NCBI GenBank assembly: GCA_023614405.1
Contig: CM042691.1
Span: forward strand, 173,882,927 to 173,946,926
Direction of reading: 5' to 3'
DNA: 64,000 nt
Source: Avena insularis
Lineage: Eukaryota; Streptophyta; Magnoliopsida; Poales; Poaceae
In this document: positions 1 to 14,900 of the stretch, piece after piece
Layout: every line of letters begins with the position of its first letter
Position numbering within the stretch: the stretch's first letter is position 1
Notes under the pieces: model-generated
Databases searched by the model: none
Told to the model about the DNA's origin: nothing
The model's input: the letters and a program-made list of their open reading frames with translations, nothing else
Position numbers and translations under genes: made by a program

Positions 1-3000
1 TAACCTGAACATAGATGTGTGCATTGCATTCATGCATAGAAAATCCAAATAATTTTCAAGATTTTGAACAAAACTAGTCATAAGTGATTGAATCTTCTCT
101 GAACTTGATGGAATTGAAGTAGATAATCAAGTTGACTGCGATAAGTTTCAATATGAACTTTGCTAAAACATTATTTTGGGTAATGGTAATTTGATCTAAG
201 GGTAGATCAAATATAAAGAAACTAAACCACTACACATTGATTAATGATTATAATTTGATCCTTAAGTGATCATATCATAGTATTCATTACACCATTCATG
301 AATACCAAGTTATAAATATAACTTAAGTAACAAGAATTCAATAATTAAGTCTTGACCTAGATCATTCTTATCCATTCCTACCATGAGCATCATGGTATTT
401 CTTAAACACTAATTCTTTATCACGATGAGTAGGAAGGAAATCAAGTCAAGACCATTCACCATATATCTTTCTTTCCATATCAATCTTATCATCTCTACTG
501 AACCATATTCTAATATATGTTTTTCATCAGTGGTGAGTAATCAACTATTGATTCACCAATCCTTAGTCTATCAAATCTTGATCTATTAACCCCTATCCTT
601 ATCATAGCATTCACCTAAGTCCCTTAGAGAAGGAAGTAAGAAGAGGTAAGTAGTAATGCTAGATTTAAATATCATCTATAGGTTTGGAGTGTTGGAAGAG
701 AATTAAATCAATATGATAATTGGTGGAGTTAACTTACTCCTGAAATGATAGAAGAGTTATCTGGAATATGTATTTGTATGGTAACAAAGAAGATTACAAG
801 GATGAATTCTGAAGATAAGTTACTAGGAGTAATCCTATTGAATAAAGTAGGTATAGTAAATGAATAATGTCTCTTAGTCAGATAGATACACTAAGAAGAT
901 AATTATAATACAACTGTAGTGTTGTATTGATGAAGGACTTGATTAGCCAACTGGAAACCTAAGCCATAAGTGATCAAAGGATTATAGTGATCATGCTTTA
1001 GTCACCAATATTGAATGCTTATATCATGTATAAGTGACATTGGTGAATAGAACATGATTGAACCCTAGTATAGATATGTTATTCTAGATTATCCATGATA
1101 AGTCACCATGACATGATGTGAAGTTTGAATATAAGATACTGGAGTGAAGTAAATATAAGATAGTATGATTAACATGATGTTAGAGCAACATTGGATTAAA
1201 GAAGTAGTATTTTCCTCTTTGAAAAAACTAAGAACTTGAGGTGAAGTAGGATTTGATGTATAGCTATTGAAGTAATATTAGTGAAGGGTGATAAAAGAAG
1301 TATATGAATGGAGTTAGAAGTAACTACTTAGTGGATGAGAGGTTATCATTATCAGAGTAGTTTGATATATCCCAATTATAGATGTGAGCAGATTATGAAA
1401 AGCTTTAGTAACAAGATCATTGGATTTATAAATGGATTTAAAAGAATAAAAGGTGGATAAGAATATTATTGTGAAGTAAAGCTCATTATGTTAACACATG
1501 ATGATAGATAGGAAGAAGTATTATATCTAGGAAAGGAATTATTTAATTAGAAGTCTAGGATTGTGAATTATGGAAGATAGGTATTCTTGGTAAACACTAA
1601 AAGCTAAATCTTTAACCAAACATAATATCCATTTCATCTGATTGATCTATCATCTTATTTCCACAAAGCTTTATAGGAAATATTTTCCTATAGAAAATCA
1701 CTCAAGCATATCTTCATCACTTCAAACATTAAAATCATATATGCCTAGAAACTTTAATTATCAATTCTTTCTCATAAGTCATTCTAGAGAATAAATTTAT
1801 TATTTTCTCTTGGATGATGATATTATCCCTGATCACAAACACAAAATCAATATGCTTCATCTCTAAATCTTCATTTCTACATCTATGATTATTACTCATG
1901 CATAAAGATTTAACCAAGACTATATCACTCCCTATCAAAATCATTATTCTATATCACTTTTCAAAAACCCTAATTTCTATTTAAATCATGATTGTCAATG
2001 TATAATTAATGTCTTAACCAAAATCATTAGAACATTATTAACTTATTAGTGGAATTTGGATAATAGAATTTATCATTTTAAGAATCTTAATAATTAAATC
2101 CTCTTATATATAATGAATGCTAAATAATAATAAATTTGGATATATTCTTTGCATATTGTTAACTATCTTAAACCATTCTCATTACATTCATTAAGAAGAA
2201 ATAAACAAATTATTTTATAAGATTTTAATATAATAAACAAATCCCTAACCCTAATTCTTACTTATTCTACTGAATAAATAACTTCTGATATAATTATGAG
2301 CGTTGAAAAATACCAACATGATTAGAGAAAACAATTAGAATATTTATCTTTGGAATATTTGTAGTACTTTACAAAAATTATGGTATTTAAATCATTGAGG
2401 AAGTTTAAACTAAAAACAAATCTTCAAAATAGAAAACAGGAAAGAATAAAGGAAGAAGAGGCAGCAGCAAATCCTGGCCCACAGCCCATTTCTTCTCGCA
2501 TCTATCTGTTGCTCGAATGAAGCATCTGCAGATTTCTCGCGCGTAGTCTCGCGGCCCACTTGGCACAATACCAGCCCATACCGGTTCGTCACTTGTCACC
2601 CCTTCGTGATCCTCACGCAATAAAGCAGTTGCGTGGAGAGCTCCGATGCTGTTCGCCGTCGACGCTACGATTCCCACCGCCGTCGAGGTCGTCGTGCGAG
2701 GATAAGAATGCCACGATGATACCCTTATCCTCCTCTAACTCTCAATCCCCAAATCCCTCACTCTCTTGCTCTATGCCGCACACACACAAATTCTCTGGAA
2801 ACCCTAGCAGTGGGCGCCTCGCCGTCCCAACAAACTGTGCTCCCCTGGCTCTTCCAGGGCCACCTTCGTGCTCCTGATGGTCGTCTAGGTAGTTTGCCCT
2901 ATCTTGCTCAGGTCAGGGTGGTCTCGTAGCCGAATCGGGACCTCCATCTCCGACGTCGGTGACCGTTGCTACCATCGATTCCAGTCGGGTCTCGACTCAT

Positions 3001-6000
3001 CAACCCCTCCACAAGCATCCTGCTAAGCCACTGAGCCTCCCAGTGCTCTTACCTTCCTCAATTTCTTCCGGAATGGTACTCCCGTCATGCGCTGCTCGTA
3101 GCCACCGCATAAGTTCGTCGTCGTTGTTTTTCCGGTAGCCAACAACCAGCGGCGCCACCCCTTTATCGTTCAGCGTGCGCTCTTGCACCTTATGCGCTTA
3201 GTCAGGAAGCCTAGCATGCTCTACCTCGCTGTGGCCATGCTCTGGGAAGGAATTCCGGCAGGGTGACGTCATCACGACGCCATGATGATGTAATCACGTG
3301 GTCAAGCCTAGTCAAACCTTGTCGGGTCCCACTTCGCTGATGTGGCGTACTGGCGTGGTAGAGACCCCACCAGTCAGTGTCGGTGTGGGTAGATTCAGGT
3401 TGGGTACAAAATGTTTTATCCAAAACAGTTGTGTCATGCTGATGTCACAGTGACGCAATAATTCCATTTAATATTTTGAGAAATTGATTAAATATTATAA
3501 ATTCAATAACTATTGTTCTATAATTCAGAGAAATACATGTAATATATGAAAATTTTCATAAAAATAAAATATACAACTTAAAACTATTATCAGAAATTAT
3601 TATGTTAATTATTTAAATAAATATTATTTAATAAAGGTTTTATAAGTAATAAAACTTTGATAATTCATAATTTAATAATGGTATATGCTAAAAATATAAA
3701 TAATATATACAAATTCTTAGAAAAATAAGAACTATACCTCAATTCCATAATCAAGTATTATTATTTCACTTAATTAAATATTGATTATTTATTAAGTATT
3801 TATAAAGTAATAAATCTTATAGAAATCATATCTTATTATTTATAAATGACAAAAATACATGTAATATACCAAAATAATCAAAAAAATAATATCTACATGT
3901 TAAAAATATATATCCTACTTTTGGAGGTAAATAAAAATTAAACACTTTAACAACTTAAATTTAAACCTATTTCCTTAGTTAATAATTCATATAAGGGTAA
4001 ATAAAAATTGCTAATTAGCCAATTAAGTCTAATAAGTAGTAGTAGTCTTAAATATTGATAATATGAAATCAAAATGGTTCAACACATTTTAAATACAATC
4101 ATATTGAGTTATCATTCAACTACAAGTGTATAAACATATCACCATACTATAGTAAATCCATAAGTAGTTAAGTAATGTTATTTCCTTGATTACAAATCAT
4201 AATCACACCTTTATAAATAGATAAAATTTCTATTCCATTATAAAATCAAGAAAACCACTAGTCAAAAAGAAGTGTTACCACTCTTAAAGTATCTTTAAGG
4301 AAATATTATGAAGTGAACAAAGTACAAATATCATAAGCAATACACCTTAGATCCATCTATGTCTTTAAAGTTAACTTTAGTCTACAAGACTTTAAATATA
4401 ATACTAAAAGACCTTGTTATGTGTTTTATAGTTAACTTTGGTCTGTTATAATTAAGTCGTAAAGCATATCAAGTCCAGACCATTCAAGCAAGCATAAACA
4501 ACATCAATCATATTCTAAAAGCTATCAGGATTGTTTAAACCTTAGTTATGGAATATTTTCTTCAACTATTATTCTTTTTCCCACTTAAGACAATAGATGA
4601 CAATTAACAATACTCACATTATTTTATGCTTCACTTGTATACTTTGAATTTTTAACACTTAAGTCCTTCATAAATAACATTACTTATAAAACAAAATCTA
4701 AAATAAACAGTTATTGTATAAACAATCTTGAGAAGCATTTCACATTTGTGTATCTCATTATTTTATAATAATATAATTACAGGTTGTTTCACACACACTC
4801 ACAAGACTTAATAAGAAGCACAAGTGTGAAACTTAATCTAAAAGAGCAACACATTCCAAAGAAGCCATTTCCAATATCCAAACCCTAGAACAACATTATC
4901 CCCGGGATTCGAATTTACCAAATTGCATTACATTACTTATGCATAATAGCATCTTGCTTCTTTAAACATTAGTCCTTACAGGACCAATGATGCTGATTTA
5001 AGATATTGGTTCTTATATTGTCTTGAAGACCGTGAGTGCATAATCTTGTAATCACAAAAGGCAAGTTCACACTTGCTCATGTCCTTTGATTATTTTCTGT
5101 AAAGTATTTTGCAAATCCAGTGTTTTCATCACCTGCATTTCAAAAAGGTTAGAAAACACTATTTTTTATAATAATGTAAACTATCGGTTACTGATACAGG
5201 GTGATTAGATAATCTATTAAGTCTGCCAGTTGGAATACCACTGAACAGGACTATATCACCTAGGACTTAACAACCAATGTCGCCAGTGATTCTTGCGCCG
5301 TATATCACGCATTGACCATGAGATTTGGAATAGGATGGAGAAGTCAGATGTATCTTTTCCCTCTCGCATGGAGCCGGATGTGCGAGTCGTGGCTGTTATC
5401 ACTCGTAGCATGCATATATTGGTAATTCGTAGAGGATATGCATCATATGGGTAGGAACCCTCAATGTCCCATGATAGTTCTGGCATTTGAAGGTCTGTAC
5501 TGCCAATTGTCGTAATTCAATAGGTGGGCTGGCGTATACCAAGGAGACATGCGGGGTCGCGGAGAAGGCAGTGATTGGCTTGGATCTTATGTTGGGCCTC
5601 AAACCAAGGAAGTTTGAACAGGAACATACTCCCGGCCACGCAACAAAGCCTAAGGTCTCACATGGGTAAAGTCGTGCACCTCTGTAGAGTGTAAGAACTA
5701 TAACTTGTTACTCCCTGTTCCGGGAAGGAGCTACGAATGCGGTGGGAAAGGAACTCCATGAAAGTTCTGGTAAACCCATTAAGGCTGATGGACATAGCTT
5801 TTCAGAATAAAAGCAACCTTTGAAGCAATTGTGGATGTAGATATAGTGCATCAAACACTCCTTTTTAGTGAACTTGCTGAGTACGCTCATACTCAACATA
5901 TCTTCTTAACCCTTGCTAGATTATGAAGCCATTAAGAAGACGTCTACATCGAGTTACACTCTAGGAATCATCATCAAAAGTTAAAGCTATTCAATGAAGT

Positions 6001-6387
6001 AAAGGAAGTCGTCATATACATCAACTCCAGTGAAGACGAAGTTGCTGATTAGATAGGAATAAATTCTGCCATAGCAAGTACTTCTGTAGAATTGCAACAG
6101 CAGCAATGCAAGCTTCAATAGTTCAGATACTAGTCTATTAGTATAATAGATTTGAGTTAATTATTTCTGATTCTTCTTTGTAAGAATTTTCTTTCTCTCA
6201 CTTTAACCTAGAGTGTTCCCTCTATCTTATGTAAAGAGTCGAGTTGTAACATATAGTCATATCTTGGACCTGTTGTGTTTCTGTTGTACCACTCTAAGGG
6301 ATGTAATACTAGTGAACGGTGTTTCATTGGTGTTATGTCAATGAGTATAGTGTACTACATCATGTAATGGTATGTTGGGTCACCACA
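1..6387 (+). mobile_element. LARD-1, 5' LTR (left edge cut by window)
   Basis: This is the left LTR of a large non-autonomous LTR retrotransposon. It aligns end to end with 8989-15382, so about 29 bases of its start lie outside the window. It ends in CACCACA at 6387 and is followed after two bases by a PBS. The LTR is AT-rich except for a GC-rich island at about 2400-3430 and a mixed stretch at 5230-5780. A possible TATA (TATATATAA near 2106) precedes the island, but I cannot confirm a promoter. The short open frames here are not conserved as coding sequence between the two LTR copies. Against the right copy it has small indels, for example about 28 extra bases near 315-340 and about 36 fewer near 5830. 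Confidence 0.9.
5660..5704 (+). other. Conserved LTR module (LARD-1 left copy)
   Basis: Starts GGGTAAAG, then GTGCACCTCTG and AGTGTAA. It lies about 680-725 bp from the LTR 3' end. Related copies in the same sense orientation are at 14614-14656 and, in other families, 19621-19696, 22632-22700, 30361-30435, 54871-54929 and 62323-62395. Confidence 0.6.
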
Positions 6388-6389
6388 GC

Positions 6390-6402
6390 TAGTATCAGAG
6401 CA
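6390..6402 (+). other. LARD-1 primer binding site
   Basis: The sequence TAGTATCAGAGCA lies two bases after the LTR end. It differs by one base from the usual gypsy PBS complementary to initiator methionine tRNA (TGGTATCAGAGC). It fixes the element on the plus strand. The following TGACCTTAGGA (6410-6420) resembles the bases after the Tekay PBS at 55545. Confidence 0.85.
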
Positions 6403-8921
6403 TATGCTTTGACCTTAGGATTAAAACCCTTTTAGGAAGATCTTTAGGTTGTATAGTGACTATAGGAGCCATCTTATCTAAACCAAATATTGTTATGACT
6501 TGTGAGAAGTATCCACTTGAGGATAACTTTGTCACTAGATACTTAAGTCATTCTTTCTTAGGAGTAATTATTTTATCTTTTCTCAGTATAGTGCTATTTA
6601 GTGTCTTCTGAAGGAGACATAAACCACCAAGATACGGTAGGAAGGTCAATCAGCCACAATAGATTAGGACCAAGTGTAAGACATCAATTGAAGTACTCTT
6701 AATGGTGTAGCCTAACCCTAGAATTCATGTAAGACAGTGGAATCTTATGGTTAGTTGATAACCAAAGACAACATGATGAGTATCATTAGGATAAATGATG
6801 ATTTATTGAGTAGTAATCGTGTGGGATTCACTTGAGAATTCTACGTGATGAATTAAAATTATGTTAAGACTTAATAATAAACAAAGTCACCAGGGTTAGA
6901 TTAGCTCTTCAATCATGATAAAGAGGCAAAACATAACAATATCATGGTGAAATTAGCTCCAAAACCATGGTGAGGGTAAATATGACAAGTAATTAACAAA
7001 TTATCTTCAAGTAGAGTAAGAAGATAACATGGTAGAACTGTGATGGAAGTCATAGGTATTAAAAAATTCAAATAATCTTTGGTTTAAAGTAGTAAATAGA
7101 ATATTGTTAGTCTTTTCGAGAAGAGCATGTGAGGTTAAATACTAAATAAAGAAAGGTTGGTTATAGTTAATCCTTCCAAAAGTGAGACAAAAGGGTTAGT
7201 CGAAACCAAATTGAGACCACTTTGTTTAAAATTATCCTGTTGCACTTGAGATACTATACGCAACTACTATATTCCGGGCTTAGGATATTGTGTGATATAT
7301 GTACCATATTTTGATTTATTGGTTCTTCATGAATCTTCTTGATTGACTAGATCTGTACATGAAGTTTGACTTGGTGTGAAAATGCATGTTGCAACATCCA
7401 GTTATTACTTGATTTTATAGATCTAGATAGAAAAGGGAATTCGTGTAAGGGAGTGACGAGTTCCAAAGACCAAGATGAAGGTTTACGTGAAGAATAAAGC
7501 AACAAGAAGTAGTAAAATTAAGTTCACCCAAAGTAGGAGATGTTGCTAAGAAGTTAATGAAGTAGTTGTATCAACTTCATGGAAGAATCATGAATTATTA
7601 CAAAGAAGAAGCTTTGAAATAGAAAAGGGTATTCAAGCTCTGATAATTCAGAGAGAATGCCAGTGGTACATCGAACAACCATAGGGTAATATATACATCC
7701 TAGGATGGTCCGCAACTGGTATTTGTCCGTTGCTGGTATTTGGTTGACTTAGTTAACCAGATCATCTTAGTTTCGTATAAAGAGCATAAAACTTGGCCTA
7801 AGTTAAGAAAGACATAAATGAGTATAGAAATTAAAGCGACCATTTTTCAAGACGCCTCACGAAGTCAGGCCTATCAAAGCGAAAATGCCAAAATAGTAAG
7901 TAAGAAAAATAATGTTGGAAGATTCACTTCGGAGATCCACAAGTATGGGGATATACCGAAAGTTCTTTCGTGAAACCTTAAATACGTTAAGTATAAGTTG
8001 AACATAAGCCAACATTATAATTATAGACCTAATGGTTACTGTATAGGTAGTTTATAGACCATTAGTAAACCCTAAGGGAGAGAGTAAACAGTAAATGGAA
8101 GCACTGTTATCTGAATTCTAGAATCAAGGTGGAGAAAGAGTACTAACCTATGATAATATTATGCCTTATTTTCATAAGGTTAAAAGAAGTCATTATTATT
8201 AAAGTACTTTCAGAAGTATGTCCGGTTGAAAGATGGAAGTTTATTTCAAAATAGTAGGAATCAAACTTTAAGCTAATTATAAAAGGAAGTTGAGGAAGTA
8301 TTTAAGGTAATAATAAAAGATTATCTAAAGCCTGCTAGAGTAAAATCTTGAAGGTGATAAAATAGATTAGTCCTAACAGACTAATTCTAAAGGAAACAAA
8401 TCTTAAGTGATCCTTAAGAAGTAATAAAGCACATTAAATTAGACATGTGTTGAGAAACAAGAAATTCTGATGGGTATGGACTAAATGTGTTCAACACCAA
8501 TCTTCGGAAGGACTACTAGTACAACTCATATAATGATAAATCAAAGATTATTCTTTTGGCCTCAACTATTGACTAAATTAAAACCCTATTTTAGTGAGAC
8601 TTCCTAGACCTTACATAGTACAACAAGGAAGTAAGATGAACAAGTAAAGGAATTGGATTAAGATACTTAATGAGGATAAGGAACTAAAGAAGAGACCACA
8701 AATTAAGGAGTTTATAATATGGACATAGCCCTAGAGGAGAATACTTAAAGGAACTTTGGAGTATTGAAGACAACAAGTTGAAGATTGCCAAGTATGATGA
8801 AAATACAAGGAAACTATCTGGATATGGGATACTAGAATTATTTCCATTGAGGTTACCATGGAGCTGAGACGTGTTGTAACCAATACAGGACAATTCCTGA
8901 TTCTAAAACGTGAGAGTATAC

Positions 8922-8941
8922 GAACTTCGAGAACAAAGTTT
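8922..8941 (+). other. Hairpin upstream of the LARD-1 PPT
   Basis: Arms GAACTTCG and CAAAGTTT are separated by an AGAA loop. Six of the eight pairs are Watson-Crick, one is a G.U wobble and one is a C/A mismatch that a single G-to-A change would explain. It sits at the same place as the hairpins at 26423-26441 (minus strand) and 61341-61359. Confidence 0.6.
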
Positions 8942-8945
8942 ATTT

Positions 8946-8959
8946 TAAGGGGGAGAGTC
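8946..8959 (+). other. LARD-1 polypurine tract
   Basis: TAAGGGGGAGAGTC directly abuts the TGTAACATACC start of the right LTR at 8960. This is the expected plus-strand primer for reverse transcription. Confidence 0.85.
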
Positions 8960-11900
8960 TGTAACATACCATCATTAGAGCTTAGAAATAAGCTGAACAC
9001 ATATGTGTGCACTGCCTTCATGCATAGAAAATCCGAATAATTTTCGCGCTTTTGAACAAAACTAGTCAAAAGTGATTGAAGATTCTCTCAACTTGATGGA
9101 ATTGAAGTAGGTCATCAAATTGAATGCGATAAGTTTCAATATGACCTTTGCTAAAACATTATTTTGGGTAATGGTAATTTGATCTAAGGGTAGATCAAAT
9201 ATAAAGAAACTAAACCACTACACATTGATTAATGATTATAATTCGATCCTTAAGTGATCATATCATAGTATTCATTACACCATTCATGAACCAAGTTATA
9301 AATATAAGTCTTGACCTATATCATTCTTATCCATTCCTACAATGAGCATCATGGTATTTATTAAACACCAATTCTTTATCACTTGATGAGTAGGAAGGAA
9401 ATCAAGTCAAGACTATTCACCATATATCTTTCTTTCCATATCAATCTTATCATCTCTACTGAACCATATTCTAATATCTGTTGTTCATCAATGTTGAGTA
9501 ATCAACTATTGATTCTCCCATCTTAGTCTATCAAATCTTGATCTGTTAACCCCTGTCCTTATCATAGCATTCACATAAGTCCCTTAGAGAAGGAAGTAAG
9601 AAGAGGTAAGTAGTAATGCTAGATTTAAATATCATCTATAGGTTGGGAGTGTTGGAAGAGAATTAAATCGATATGATAATTGGTGGAGTTAACTTACTCC
9701 TAAAATGATAGAAAAGTTATCTGGAATATGTATTTGTATGGTAACAAAGAAGATTACAAGGATGAATTCTGAAGATAAGTTACTAGGTGTAATCCTATTG
9801 AATAAAGTAGGCATAGTAAATGAATAATCTCTCTTAGTAAGATAGATACACTGAGAAGATAATTATAATACAACTGTAGTGTTGTATTGATGAAGGCCTT
9901 GATTAGCCAACTGGAAACCTAAGCCACAAGTGATCAAAGGATTATAGTGATCATGCTTTAGTCACCAAGATTGAATTCTTATATCATGTATAAGTGACAT
10001 TGGTGGATAGAACATGATTGAACCCTACTATAGATATGTTATTCTAGGTTAGCCAGGATAAGTCACCATGATATGATGTGAAGTTTGAATATAAGATACT
10101 GGAGTGAAGTAAATATAAGATAGTATGATTAAGATGATGTTAGAGCAACATTGGATTAAAGAAGTAGTATTTTCCTCTTTGGAAATACTAAGCACTTGAG
10201 GTGAAGTAGTATTTGATGTATACATCTATTGAAGAAATATTAGTGAAGGGTGATAAAATAAGTATATGAATGGAGTTAGAAGTAACTACTTAGTGGATTA
10301 GAAGGTTATCATTATCAGAGTAGTTTGATATAACCCAATTATAGATGTGAGCAGATTATGAAAAGCTTTAGTAACAAGCTCATTGGATTTATAAATGTAT
10401 TTAGAAGAATAAAAGATGGATAAGAATATTCTTGTGAAGTAAAGCTCATCATGTTAACACATGATGATAGATAGGAAGAAGTAGTATATCTAGGAAAGGA
10501 ATTATTTAATTAGAAGTCTAGGATTGTGAATTATGGAAGATAGGAATTCTTGGTAAACACTAAACCCTAAATCTTTAACCAAACATCATATCCATTTCAT
10601 CTGATTGATCTATCATCTTATTTCCACAAAGCTTTATAGGAATATTTTCCTATAGCAAATCACTCAAGCATGTCTTTGTAACTACAAACATTAAAATCAT
10701 AAATGCCTAGAAACTTTAATTATCAATTCTTTCTCGTAAGTCATTCTAGATAATAACTTTATTATTTTCTCTTGGATGATGATATTATCCCTAATCACAA
10801 ACACAAAAGCAATATGCTTCATCTCTTAATCTTCATTTCTACATCTATGATTATTACTCATGCATCAAGATTTAACCAAGACTATATCACTCCCTATCAA
10901 AATCATTATTCTATATCACTTTTCCAAAACCCTAATTTCTATTTAAATCATTATTGTCAATGTATAATTAATGTATTAACCAAAATCATTAGAACATTAT
11001 TAACTTATTAGTGGAATTTGGATAGTAGAATTTATTATTTTAAGAATCTTAATAATTAAATCCTCTTATATATAATGAATGCTAAATAATAATAAATTTG
11101 GATATATTCTTTGCATATTCTTAACTATCTTAAACCATTCTCATTACATTCATTGAGAACAAATAAACAAATCATTTTATAAGAGTTTAATATAATAAAC
11201 AAATCCCTAAACCCTAATTCTTACTTATTCTACTCAATAAATAACTTCTAAGATAATTATGAGCGTTGAAAAATACCAACATGATTAGAGAAAACAATTA
11301 GAATATCTATCTTTGGAATATTTGTAGTACTCTACAAAATTTCTGGTATTTAAATCATTGAGGAAGTTTAAATTAAAAAAATCATCAACACAGAAAACAG
11401 AAAAGAATAAAGGAAGAAGAGGCAGCAGCCAATCCTGGCCCACAGCCCATTTCTTCTCACATCTATCTGTTGCTCCCGCGAAGCATCTACAGATTTCTCG
11501 CGCGCAGTCTCACGGCCCACTTGGCCCAAGACCAGCCCATACCGGTTCGTCACCTGTCACCCCTTCGTCATCATCATGCAGGAAGATAATGCCGTTCTCC
11601 ATCAACGCAACGATTCCTGCCACCGTCGAGGTCGTCGTGCGAGGATAAGAATGCCACGACGATGCCCTTATCTTCCTCTATCTGTCAATCCCCAAATCCC
11701 TGACTCTCTCGCTCTATGCCGCACAGACAAACGCTCTAGAAACCCTAGAAGTGGGTGCCTCACCGTCCCTACGAACCGTAGATCCACTGGCTCTTCCAGG
11801 GCCACCTTCGTGCTCCTGATGGTCGTCTAGGTAGTTTGCCTTATCTTGCTCAGGTCGGGGTGGTCTCGCGTAGCCGAATCGGGACCTCCATCTCCGACGC

Positions 11901-14900
11901 CGGCGACCGTCGCTGCCATCGATTCCGGTCAGGTCTCGACTCACCAACCCCTCCACAAGCATCCTGGTAAGCCACTGAGCCTCCTAGTGCTCTTACCTTC
12001 CTCAATTGCTTCCGGAATGGTACTCCCGTCATGCGTCGCTCATAGCCACCGCATAAGTTCGGCGATGTTGTTTTTCTGGTAACCAACAACCAGTCGCGCC
12101 GCCGCTTTATCGTTCAGCGTGCGCTCCTGCACATTATACACTTAGCCAGGAAGCCTCGCACGCGCTAGCTCGCCGTGGTCGTGCTCGACTGGGAAGGAAT
12201 TCCGGAAGGGTGACGTCATCGCGACGCCATGATGATGTAATCACGTGGTCAAGCCTAGTCAAACCTTGTCGGGTCCCGCTTCGCTGATGTGGCGTACTGA
12301 CATGGTGGAGACCCCACCAGTCAGTGTCGGTGTGGGTAGATTCAGGTTGGGTACAAAATGTTTTATCCAAAACAGTAGTGGCATGCTAATGTCACACTGA
12401 CGCAATAATTCCTTTTAATATTTTCAGAAATTGATTAAACATTATAAATTCAATAACTATTGTTCTATAATTCAGAAAAATACATGCAATATATCAAAAT
12501 TTTCATAAAAATAAAATATACAACTTAAAACTATTATCAAACATTATTATGTTAATTATTTAAATAAATATTATTTAATAAAGGTTTTATAAGTAATAAA
12601 ACTTTGATAACTCATAATTTAATAATTGTAAATGCTAAAATATATAAATAATATATCAAAATTCTTAGAAAATAAGAACTATACCTCAATACCATAATCA
12701 AGTATTATTATTTCACTTAATTAAATATTGATTATTTATTAAGTATTTATAAAGTAATAAATCTTATAAAACTCATATCTTATTATTTATAAATCACAAA
12801 AATACATGTAATATACCAAAATAATCAAAAAAAATAATACCTACATGTTAAAAATATAATATCCTACTTTTGGGGGTAAATAAAAATTTAAACACTTTAA
12901 CAACTTAAATTTAAACCTATTTCCTTAGTTAATAATTTAGATAAGGGTAAATAAAATTTGCTAATTAGCCAATTAAGTCTAATAAGTAGTAATAGTCTTA
13001 AATATTGATAATATGAAATAAAAATGGTTCAACACATTTTAAATACAATCATATTGAGTTATCATTCAACTACAAGTGCATAAACATATCACCACACTAT
13101 AGTAAATCCATAAGTAGTTAAGTAATGTTATTTCCTTGATTACAAATCATAACCACACCTTTATAAAGAGATAAAATTTCTATTCCATTATAAAATCAAG
13201 AAAACCACTAGTCAAAAAGAAGTGTTACCACTCTTAAAGTATCTTTAAGGAAATATTATGAAGTGAACAAAGTACAAATATCATAAGCAATACACCTTAG
13301 ATCCATCTATGTCTTTAAATTTAACTTTAGTTTACAAGACTTTAAATATAATACTAAAATACCTTGTTATGTGTTTTATATTTAACTTTGGTCTGTTATA
13401 ATTAAGTCGTAAAGCATCTCAAGTCCAGACCATTCAAGCAAGCATAAACAACATCAATCATATTCTAAAAGCTATCAGGATTGTTTAAACCTCCGTAAAG
13501 AAATCTTTTCTTCAAGTCTTATTCTTTTTGCCACTTAAGACAACAGATGACAATTAACAATAATCACATTACTTTATACTTCACTTGTATACTTAGAATT
13601 GTTAACACTTAAGTCCTTCATAAATAAAATTACTTATAAAACAAAATATGAAAATAAACAATTATTGTATCAACAATCTTGAGAAGCATTTCACATTTGT
13701 GTATCTCATTATTTCATAATATTATAATTACATGTTTTTTCACACACACTCACAAGCCTTAATAAGATGCAGAAGTGTGAAACTTAATCTAAAAGAGCAA
13801 CACATTCCAAAGAAGCCATTTCCAATATCCAAACCCAAGAACAACGTTATCCTCGAGATTCGAATGTACCAAATTGCATTACATTACTTATGCATAATAG
13901 CATCTTGCTTCTTTAAACATTAGTCCTTGCCGAACCAATGATGCTGATTTCAGATATATTGGATCTTATATTGTCTTGAAGACCATGAGTGCATAATCTT
14001 GCAATCACAAATGGTAAGTTCACACTTGCTCATGTCCTTTGATTATTTTCTGTAAAGTATTTTGTAAATCCAGTGTTGTCATTACCTGCATTTCAAAAAG
14101 GTCAAAAAAGACTATTTTTGATTATAATGTGAACTATCGGTTATTGATCCAGGGTGATCAACTAGTCTATTAAGTCTGGCAGTTGGAATACCACTGCATG
14201 GGACTATTTCACCTAGGACTTAACAACCAATTTTGCCAGTTATTCTTGCGCCGTATATCACGTGTTGACCATGAGATTTGGAATGGGACGGAGAAGTCAG
14301 TTGTATCTTTTCCCTCTCGCAAGGAGCCGGATGTGCGGGTCGTGACTGTTATCACTCGTAGCATGCATATATTGGTAATTCGTAGAGGATATGCAGCATA
14401 TGGGTGGGAACCCACAACGTCCCACGATAGTTCCGGCATCTGTACGGTCTATACTGCCAATTGCCATAATTCAATAGGTGGGCTAGCATACACTAAGTAG
14501 ACATGCGGGGTCGCGGAGGAAGCAGTGATTGGCTTGGATCTTAGGTTGGGCCTCAAACCAAGGAAGTTTGAACGGTAACATACTCCTGACCATGCAACAA
14601 AGCCTAAGGTCTCTCATGGGTAAAGTGACGCACCTCTGCAGAGTGTAAGAATTGTAACTTGTTACTCCCTGTTCCAGGAAGGAGTTACGAACGTGGCGGG
14701 AAAGGAACTCCATGAAAGTTCTGGTAAACCCGTGAAGGCTGACGGACATAGCTTTTCTGAATAAAAGCAACCTTTGAAGAAATGTTTACAAAAACCTGCA
14801 TTGCCTACGACCTATGGTTTGTGGATATATATATAGTGTATCAAACACTCCTTTTTAGTGAAATTGCTGAGTACGCTCGTACTCAACGTATCTTCTTAAC

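Larger units (their letters stand above)
6388..8959 (+). mobile_element. LARD-1 internal domain, non-coding
   Basis: This 2,572-bp AT-rich stretch lies between PBS and PPT. No gag, protease, RT, RNase H or integrase motif is visible in any frame, and no open frame exceeds about 110 codons. Mobilisation would have to depend on proteins of another element. It contains a 26-bp exact match (7777-7802) to the LTR of the Tekay element at 54253-54278. This architecture of very long LTRs and an empty core defines a LARD; the published barley and wheat examples have LTRs of about 4.4 kb and cores of about 3.5 kb. Confidence 0.85.

Noticed and set aside
3000..3188. Minus-strand frame in the LARD-1 GC island that reads like protein
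   Set aside because: Only 62 residues, and the right LTR copy does not keep the frame; no homologue recognised. A captured gene fragment is possible but unsupported.
5256..5602. Short frames at 5256-5602 repeated at 14183-14500
   Set aside because: LTR duplicates with differing frames; not coding.
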